NCBI RefSeq assembly: GCF_029194005.1
Contig: NZ_JARFVA010000003.1
Span: 186,001-250,000 of the forward strand
DNA from: Flagellimonas okinawensis
Lineage (GTDB): Bacteria; Bacteroidota; Bacteroidia; Flavobacteriales; Flavobacteriaceae
Length of the DNA stretch: 64,000 nt
Direction of reading: 5' to 3'
The notes below the pieces were generated by a model that worked only from the letters and a program-made list of their open reading frames with translations, did no database searches and was not told the origin of the DNA. Positions within the stretch are counted from its first letter, which is position 1, and each line of letters starts with the position of its first letter. Positions 55,367-61,359 of the stretch are shown here, piece by piece. A program made the translations under genes and the position numbers.

Positions 55367-56941
55367 TCATTTCCCGAACAGGGCCCTGATCTCTGCATGG
55401 ATGCGATAAAAGTTCCCCTCCAAATCTATATTCTTAGGTGGTTTAGGTAACCCCTTCAGAAGCTGGGGCCTTTTGAACTGCACTTTTTTTTCCTTCCCAT
55501 CAGCAAAGGCGATAAACTCCCCTTGTTGCAACCGAAAGAACACATCGGCCCTTATTTTGCTCACCTCCCGCTCACCTGTGGTCACACGGGTATCAAAATT
55601 AATGGTATGGCTACGATTGATGCTGGTGGTGGGTTTCTTTACGAGTTCAAAAAACCTCTCATAGTACTTGGCCGTCTCCGGGTCGTTCACCTTCCCAAAA
55701 AATTGGTAGGATAGGTTACTCAGAATCGCTCTACTGGCCTTGTCCCCATAGAGGATATCGTTCTGTACCTTGTCCTGCAACACATATACCGTAGCAATAT
55801 CATAGCTCCGCAAGGTAGCTGGGATGCGGTGCATGTTCAATAGCCGTAAGGTTGGTGCCTCCTCCATCAAGAGAAAGGATGGCTTGGCGTTGCGTATGGC
55901 CATCTGCTTAGTCAGGGTATGTATGATCGTGGCAATAGCAGGGCTATAGGCCGTTTCATATTTGGGATTGTTGACCACAGACACGATGACGGGACGTTTT
56001 TGTACCTTGATATCGAGGGGCACTTCATCCTCGGATAGCACATAAAAGTTGCGCTGTGTGGAGATTTTCTTCAGGGCATTAGAGAGCGTACTGCGTACCC
56101 CAGCGGTCTGGCGTTCCGACTTGATGCCATTGACAAAGGCATCGGCCATGGCCTTGGCCGTATGGTTGCCCCGGAGAAAGGCTTCCAAGCTTTCCATGTC
56201 CAGATATTGGTAAAGGGCCATCAGATGGGGCAGGGTACAATAGTCAGGATAGTCCGATTTCAGTTTCCAGATCATCCCGCCCAACAGTCCCTCCACGGCA
56301 TCGGTGAAAAACTTACCGCTGCCCGTGGCACCGGATTCCTTCTGTTCCAAAAGGTTTTCGACCAATACGCGGGAGAGTTCGTTGACACTTTCCTCCGAGT
56401 CCATATACCGTGGAGCAATGGGATTGACCCGGTAATGGATGGGATCAAAACCAACGGGGTAAAAGTCCACCTTTTCAGCATCAATCAAGGGGTAGGCAAT
56501 TTCCGTAAGTTCAAAATCCTTGTAATCATGGATGACCCCTGAAAAGCCGTTTTGGACAAAATGGTCCAACAGGGGTGCGACCACACTTTCCGTTTTACCA
56601 CTGCCTGCGGCCCCTATGATGGAGATGCCCCTACGGATGTTCTGCAAAACGAGTTTTCCTTTTTGCAATGGTATATTCACCAGAAAAGGAGTGGGCTTGA
56701 TGGGGAGAGCTTCCCTAGCCACAAAGACATAACCTACCACATTGATTAAAAGCAGTGGACAGACCAATCCCAAAATCAACTGCGGTCCAGGGAATCCTGC
56801 AAAAACATAAAGACATATGCCCAAGCAGACCATGAACAACAAACCGATTCCCAAGGCAAAACGTATCCACCGGTAAAGTGCAAGTGAAAGCAAGGCCCCC
56901 ACGACTGTGATTGCAATAAGTAAGTTCCATTCTCCTTCCAT
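55367..56941 (-). CDS. mobC: type IV coupling protein (VirD4/TraG-like, MobC)
   Basis: The 524-residue protein has N-terminal membrane helices (about 5-85), Walker A GISIIGAAGSGKTESVVAPL, FSGVIHDYKDFELTEIA, and a Walker B-like PSFLLMEEAPTLRLLN. VYVLQDKVQNDILYG and the C-terminal VFFRLQQGEFIAFADGKEK follow. It connects the relaxase-DNA complex to the transfer channel. It follows the relaxase gene on the minus strand with an 11-base gap. Confidence 0.94.
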   Translation of the reverse strand: MEGEWNLLIAITVVGALLSLALYRWIRFALGIGLLFMVCLGICLYVFAGFPGPQLILGLVCPLLLINVVGYVFVAREALPIKPTPFLVNIPLQKGKLVLQNIRRGISIIGAAGSGKTESVVAPLLDHFVQNGFSGVIHDYKDFELTEIAYPLIDAEKVDFYPVGFDPIHYRVNPIAPRYMDSEESVNELSRVLVENLLEQKESGATGSGKFFTDAVEGLLGGMIWKLKSDYPDYCTLPHLMALYQYLDMESLEAFLRGNHTAKAMADAFVNGIKSERQTAGVRSTLSNALKKISTQRNFYVLSEDEVPLDIKVQKRPVIVSVVNNPKYETAYSPAIATIIHTLTKQMAIRNAKPSFLLMEEAPTLRLLNMHRIPATLRSYDIATVYVLQDKVQNDILYGDKASRAILSNLSYQFFGKVNDPETAKYYERFFELVKKPTTSINRSHTINFDTRVTTGEREVSKIRADVFFRLQQGEFIAFADGKEKKVQFKRPQLLKGLPKPPKNIDLEGNFYRIHAEIRALFGK

Positions 56942-56952
56942 ATGCGATGTGA

Positions 56953-57981
56953 TTAGATACCGATAGAGCCTGATTTGATGGCCAGCTCCACACCCCGTTT
57001 CAGGGCCTTGATGGTCTTTAGGGCCAGCTGTACTTTGTTGGTCGGGATCTGTGGGAGATGGACACCTGATTTGCCCAGCAACTTAAGGGCGAAGGCCTTT
57101 TCATTGGCGGGCAGGCCCAAAATAGTACTATAGTACAGCTTCGGGTTCTGGACCATCAGTTTCCGGGACGGATAGTGTTCCACAAAATTCCGTTGGTATT
57201 CAAATTTTGCATCGAACACTTTTTCCGCTTGCGTAAAAAACTGGTCCCGATCGAACCCCCGTTTGACCGGCTTTCCATGGAGCATCACTTCTGAGGCCCT
57301 GTATTTACTCCCTGGCGAAAGACTGACGGAGTTACTGGCATCCCTTCGGCTGACAATAAGGTGCACATGGGTCTGGTGACCCAGTTTGGCCATCCCCTGG
57401 ACAATGCGTTTCCCGTCCAGTTGGTGGGGAGCGGATTGTTCCAATTCGGAAATCTTTTCTTTGATCTGCTCTAGATTACCTGTTTCCTCCCCTCGCACTA
57501 TCCTGCGTTTTTGATGTTGGAGCTCCAAGATCTTTGAGGCTATGGGCTGGTTCTCCCTGACCTCTCGGTCCTTGCCCTTGAAGTAGCGCTGGTGTTCCAC
57601 TTTGGCGAAATATTTTATATCATCAACATTCGGTGCCCGTCCATGTATTTCCCGATGGAAGGATTGGGCATAGGCCTTCATCAGTTCCCGGGTATATACT
57701 TTCAAATCTCTTGAATGGTCCTTCAACCGCCTCAGCTCCGCCTGGCTCGGACTGACCGTAATGGCATAGAACTTGGGCTCGTGCCTGCTGAGTTTTTTCG
57801 TATTGCCATCGATTTCCGAGATGACCTGTTCCGCGGTGATCTTATCCCCATGCTGATTGAAAAAGTGTTCCTGTTCAGAAAGGGAAAGGGACTCGTTTTC
57901 CTTTTCAAGATAGGCCACATAATCGGCCGCACTTTGACTGAAATTTCCTTGTGTCTGTTGGGGTGTGATGGTGATATACAT
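56953..57981 (-). CDS. mobB: MobB-type relaxase (DUF5712)
   Basis: The 342-residue protein starts MYITITPQQTQGNFSQSAADYV and carries the metal-binding His motif GHQTHVHLIVSRRD typical of relaxases, with KFYAITVSPSQAELRRL upstream. The DUF5712/MobB layout is clear. It would nick oriT and pilot the strand into the recipient. It lies 6 bases after the BtgA-like gene. Confidence 0.92.
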   Translation of the reverse strand: MYITITPQQTQGNFSQSAADYVAYLEKENESLSLSEQEHFFNQHGDKITAEQVISEIDGNTKKLSRHEPKFYAITVSPSQAELRRLKDHSRDLKVYTRELMKAYAQSFHREIHGRAPNVDDIKYFAKVEHQRYFKGKDREVRENQPIASKILELQHQKRRIVRGEETGNLEQIKEKISELEQSAPHQLDGKRIVQGMAKLGHQTHVHLIVSRRDASNSVSLSPGSKYRASEVMLHGKPVKRGFDRDQFFTQAEKVFDAKFEYQRNFVEHYPSRKLMVQNPKLYYSTILGLPANEKAFALKLLGKSGVHLPQIPTNKVQLALKTIKALKRGVELAIKSGSIGI

Positions 57982-57987
57982 AGCGGT

Positions 57988-58410
57988 TCATTTTTTAGGT
58001 TCTTGGTGTTTTTGGGCCTCCTTTTTCCTTATCCAGTTCTGCAGTTCGGATTCCAGGGTCTTGGCCGTTTGCTTGCGTTCCGTCAACAGGGGCTTCTTTT
58101 CCGAGGGGTCCTCTCCTTCGAAGAGGGCATGCATCATGGCCGCGGTGGGTTTGGTCTGGTTCTTTTCGATGTCCTTGATCACGGCCAATACTGCATTGAT
58201 CCGTTTTTTGATCAGGCTTTCCAAGGTATGGATATGGGGTCCCAGGGATTCTTTTGGGGAAATCCCATTGGCCTCGAAAAAGTCCAACATCAACAACAAG
58301 GTCATCGATTGGGAAGCTCCCAACTGCTTGCTGAATTTCTTGAATTTTTGGGCGATCGATGTTTTGATGCTCAAGCTTTCAAAACGCTCCTTTTCGTATC
58401 CTTTATCCAT
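57988..58410 (-). CDS. BfmA/BtgA-type mobilisation protein
   Basis: The 140-residue protein has a ribbon-helix-helix-like N-terminus (FESLSIKTSIAQKFKKFSKQLGASQSMTLLLMLDFF, seen as KKFSKQLGASQSMTLLLM) and a charged C-terminal helix. This is the BfmA/BtgA layout, an oriT-binding accessory to the relaxase. It is the first gene of the mob operon; its start codon overlaps the first candidate oriT hairpin. Confidence 0.88.
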   Translation of the reverse strand: MDKGYEKERFESLSIKTSIAQKFKKFSKQLGASQSMTLLLMLDFFEANGISPKESLGPHIHTLESLIKKRINAVLAVIKDIEKNQTKPTAAMMHALFEGEDPSEKKPLLTERKQTAKTLESELQNWIRKKEAQKHQEPKK

Positions 58411-58634
58411 TTTTCCGTGAAAAATTTGCCGGTTTTAGGGGGCTGGCGGCGTTTTTCCGTGAAAAACGCGGACCATCTCCCCAAAAATCATTTTAAAAAT
58501 TTATGTAATAGTTTAAATATCAACGTTTTGACAAAAACCGCAAACTAGTAACATGGCGCTAGCCTGTTACCCTCTTGCTTCTCCTTTGTCCCGCGATGCG
58601 GGACCAAAAACTCGAACAACCTGGCCAAGGCCAG
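58410..58634. other. candidate oriT region upstream of the mob genes
   Basis: Two hairpins share TTTTTC-CGT-GAAAAA: 58410-58424, and 58449-58469 with a 9-bp stem. Then come an AT-rich part, GTCCCGC-gat-GCGGGAC (58588-58604) and CTGGCC-aa-GGCCAG (58621-58634). Position directly upstream of the btgA-mobB-mobC operon is the usual place for oriT. No nic site can be fixed by eye. The 400-bp gap shows no convincing gene. Confidence 0.55.
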
Positions 58635-58762
58635 TTGCCTTATTATGTACATGTCAAATTGATGGGTACGGACTTAGGGAAAGTCAAATCAAATGGATTT
58701 CCGCACTCAAATTATGGTGTTTACCAATACCCTAAATTTATGGAATTTAATACGTTGAACAT

Positions 58763-58791
58763 AAAAAAAGCCCATCATAATGGATGGGCTT
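58763..58791 (-). terminator. rho-independent terminator of the RadC-side operon
   Basis: AAGCCCATC and GATGGGCTT form a perfect 9-bp stem with loop ATAATG. On the minus strand a T-run follows. It lies 20 bases after the stop of the 65-residue gene. Confidence 0.85.
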
Positions 58792-58810
58792 CGATGGTGT
58801 GTATTAGGGT

Positions 58811-59008
58811 TCACATATTGAATACAAAATCATAATTGTATAGATTTCGCATCGCTTCATCTTCCAAGAGGGCTTCATAGTCCTTATCATGGATTTTTGC
58901 AAATTGGCGCAATTCGGTCCCGGAACGACTTTCCACATCTTCTTTGGAATCGGAAAGTAAACGTTCCTGGGTCTCGCTATCAAGGTTTGTAAAATTCAAA
59001 TAGACCAT
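58811..59008 (-). CDS. small ICE protein, 65 residues
   Basis: The protein is acidic and helical (MVYLNFTNLDSETQERLLSD; LLEDEAMRNLYNYDFVFNM). Similar short proteins are common beside RadC/mob genes in Bacteroidota ICEs, but the function is unknown. The reading is supported by its place in the minus-strand operon, 26 bases after the next small gene, and by the strong terminator directly downstream. Confidence 0.7.
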   Translation of the reverse strand: MVYLNFTNLDSETQERLLSDSKEDVESRSGTELRQFAKIHDKDYEALLEDEAMRNLYNYDFVFNM

Positions 59009-59034
59009 AATTCAATGTTAATGAAATTCATTGC

Positions 59035-59163
59035 TCACAAATCGTAAAGACTAGGATCAAATCCATCGGGATAATCCCCAAGATCTTGTTGTAGTTCCGA
59101 CCCTATTTCAAGATCCGTCATATCTGTATTCGCTTCCATGAACATTGGATTATAAGATTCCAT
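59035..59163 (-). CDS. small acidic ICE protein, 42 residues
   Basis: The start ATG 59163 (MESYNPMFMEANTDMTDL) is preferred; the longer frame runs antiparallel-free through the radC 3' end. The protein is acidic (LQQDLGDYPDGFDPSLYDL) and overlaps the radC stop by 14 bases, which supports translation coupling. Function unknown. Confidence 0.55.
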   Translation of the reverse strand: MESYNPMFMEANTDMTDLEIGSELQQDLGDYPDGFDPSLYDL

Positions 59164-59599
59164 TATCGGCAAAACTGTAATACCGTCCATCGGGCGCAAG
59201 GATGATATGGTCCAAAACCTTGACATCAAAAAGCTGGGCGGCCTCTTTGATCTTTTGGGTCAATTGTTTGTCCTGATAACTGGCCTTGAGTTGTCCAGAA
59301 GGATGGTTATGGGCGAGTATGATCCCCACGGAAAGGGTCTTTAGCGTAATGGCAAAAAGGATGCGCAGATCTACCAAGGTTCCCGTGATGCCTCCATGGG
59401 ATAAGGGGTAAATGCCCTTTACCTTGTTGGACTGGTTGAGCAGCACGATCTTAAAGGTTTCGTGTAGGCCTATGGTCTTGTTGTCCCAATTTTGGAACAA
59501 TAGACTCGCCACCTCGTTGGAGTTCGTTACGGAAAGGGATTTCAGGGTACTGAGCTTTTCCCTATAACTGATCTGTATTTCATTGACACGGTGTTCCAT
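59150..59599 (-). CDS. radC: RadC/JAB-domain protein
   Basis: The start ATG 59599 (MEHRVNEIQISYREKL) removes an atypical hydrophobic lead. The 149-residue protein has the JAMM-type motif IILAHNHPSGQLKASYQD and the RadC segments ETFKIVLLNQSNKVKG and VLDHIILAPDGRYYSF. ICE-borne RadC homologues of this length are common, and their function is not settled. It lies 63 bases after ssb on the same strand. Confidence 0.9.
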   Translation of the reverse strand: MEHRVNEIQISYREKLSTLKSLSVTNSNEVASLLFQNWDNKTIGLHETFKIVLLNQSNKVKGIYPLSHGGITGTLVDLRILFAITLKTLSVGIILAHNHPSGQLKASYQDKQLTQKIKEAAQLFDVKVLDHIILAPDGRYYSFADNGIL

Positions 59600-59662
59600 T
59601 TCAAATGTTTTAAGGATGAAAAAAGAAAGGGATGCCCATAGACTGGACACCCCCTATCCATT

Positions 59663-60016
59663 TTACTCGGTGGTATTGTTATCACCACCGCCCAAAAGCA
59701 GGATCTCACTGGCCACGATCTCGGTCACATATCTTTTGTTACCCTCTTTGTCCTCATAGGAACGGGAGGTCAATTTCCCTTCGATGGCAACTTCCTTGCC
59801 CTTGGTCACAAACCCTTCGATAATGTCGGCCAGCTTGCCCCATCCAATGACGGTGTGCCATTCGGTGTTGGTGATGCGTTCCCCTTCGGAGTTCTTGTAG
59901 TGTTCATTGGTGGCCATGGTGAACCGTGCCACACGTTTCCCTTTGTCAAGGTCTGTGATGGTGGGATCCTGCCCCACGTTTCCGATCAACTGCACTTTGT
60001 TTCTCAATGTACTCAT
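59663..60016 (-). CDS. ssb: single-stranded DNA-binding protein
   Basis: The start ATG 60016 (MSTLRNKVQLIGNVGQDPTI) is the family start; the frame is open far upstream. The 117-residue protein has the OB fold (RVARFTMATNEHYKNSEGE, TEWHTVIGWGKLADI, YVTEIVASEILLLGG) and an acidic-poor short tail lacking the DDDIPF end. It would coat the transferred strand in the recipient. Confidence 0.93.
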   Translation of the reverse strand: MSTLRNKVQLIGNVGQDPTITDLDKGKRVARFTMATNEHYKNSEGERITNTEWHTVIGWGKLADIIEGFVTKGKEVAIEGKLTSRSYEDKEGNKRYVTEIVASEILLLGGGDNNTTE

Positions 60017-60619
60017 GATAAAAAGTTTTAAAGGCCTGCCGTCTTCCAGTATGGACAGATCAGCAAACAGGGTTAAAAATTTCCCCTCTATTTTTTTGGT
60101 CATTATTTCCCAAATTTTAAGGGGCGTTTGTTTGCTTCTTACGTGCGTAGCACTATAAAAGAAGGGGGTTCTGTCAAGGCTTTTGGCCGGAAATCGGGAG
60201 GCTCCGCGACGTAGCAAAACCTTTAGGTTTTCAAGGAAGTGGAAACCCTATTTATGGACAAAACCTGCCTTGGCCTTGACAGGTTCGATAAGGGCCCTAG
60301 GTATTCCTTCAGACCCATTGGCAAGGGAGCGTACGGGAAGTTAAGCGACTGCGGGCGATGGTGTCCTGATAGGAAGTCCTTGGGCACTGCCCTGTTTTTC
60401 GATGCCCCGAAAAACAACCAGGGCTTCTTTTATTAAGGACCCCTTAAAATTTGATGGGCGGACGGACGGATTTGCGTCCCTTCCCGCAAAGCCCCAAGAA
60501 GGGTTTGCAAAGGAAGGACGCACCAAAAATCCATTTGGACGACTTCCGTTTAGGCTAAATGCCGATACCTTAACTATTGCGATGGTAATGGGTCAATAAT
60601 CCTAGAACTTGGTTTCTTT
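60017..60619. other. 603-bp structured non-coding region
   Basis: No convincing gene is seen on either strand. It contains a hairpin at 60389-60424 (GCCCT and GTTTTTCG pair with CGAAAAAC and AGGGC, followed by TTCTTTTATT). A long hairpin lies at 60473-60522 (TGCGTCC, TTCC, GCAAA, CCC paired with GGG, TTTGC, GGAA, GGACGCA). It may be a structured RNA, a long leader of ssb-radC, or a single-strand origin. Confidence 0.5.
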
Positions 60620-61180
60620 TTAATCTTTCCCGAACAGCTCTCCCTGATCGTGAGGGGAAGGTCCGATCAATTTGGGCGTTGAAGTTTTCATACTGTCCTT
60701 TAGGGCTTGTCGCCGTTTCTCATAGATCCAGACCCTTAACCCTTTCAAAAGACCCATCTCATATTCGGACAGTTGTTGGGGTGCCACATCCTCCATGGCC
60801 TCCATCTGCCCTGTTTTTTTGAAGGTCTTGGTATACTGTAGCCCACACCATGTGTAGATGTTCACCCATTCACTGGGCATGGGGGATTCGAAGGTCCTGG
60901 GCATCATGTAGGCCACTACCTCTGTCAAGGAAGCCATCTGTTCCCCACGCATCTGGGTCAACATCCGTGCCATTGTAATATTGTTTAAAAGGTCTTTGGG
61001 CACGGCATCCTGCCATTGTGATGGATACACAATGATGGGACTTTGCAATAGGTCCATAAAGTCAAGGACAAAATCGGATTTGGCCTTTTTGAAAGACTTG
61101 GGTCTTAGGTTTGGAATTGGTGTTTTCGCTGGCTCCAGTTCAAAGCCAAAATCCAGTTGCACTACGTTTTGTTTTTCCAT
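60620..61180 (-). CDS. ICE hypothetical protein downstream of dnaE
   Basis: The start ATG 61180 (MEKQNVVQLDFGFELEPAKT) is preferred over one 32 codons upstream. The 186-residue soluble protein is mostly helical (FKKAKSDFVLDFMDLLQSP, NNITMARMLTQMRGEQMASL, GLLKGLRVWIYEKRRQALKD). I do not recognise a family. It lies between the ICE dnaE and the structured non-coding region on the same strand and may be a conserved ICE backbone protein. Confidence 0.75.
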   Translation of the reverse strand: MEKQNVVQLDFGFELEPAKTPIPNLRPKSFKKAKSDFVLDFMDLLQSPIIVYPSQWQDAVPKDLLNNITMARMLTQMRGEQMASLTEVVAYMMPRTFESPMPSEWVNIYTWCGLQYTKTFKKTGQMEAMEDVAPQQLSEYEMGLLKGLRVWIYEKRRQALKDSMKTSTPKLIGPSPHDQGELFGKD

Positions 61181-61359
61181 GATCTGCGTTTTAAATTGAA
61201 CAATAGTGGCAGACCGCCAAACGCAAGGGAAAATTTTGGAGTGGTAAGGAAACGGAATAAATAGTGACATCGGCAACGGCTTTATGCCGTCCCTTGTCCG
61301 AGAAATATTTTCCGGGTTTATCTTTGGGCAGTATTGATCGGAATAGGTTCTACACCCTT

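Noticed and set aside
58588..58604. GTCCCGC-gat-GCGGGAC as a terminator
   Set aside because: No T-run follows on either strand; it fits an oriT-type or protein-binding hairpin better.
58553..58835. Small plus-strand frames upstream of the mob genes
   Set aside because: They run through perfect palindromes and a terminator and lack domain features; treated as part of the oriT candidate.
60239..60599. Two 65-codon plus-strand frames in the structured region
   Set aside because: They cross the hairpins and have no recognisable composition. The structure explains the sequence better.
61181..61359. A gene or strong terminator between the ICE dnaE and the downstream protein
   Set aside because: Only a weak ACGGC/GCCGT hairpin is seen, and no reading frame of note.
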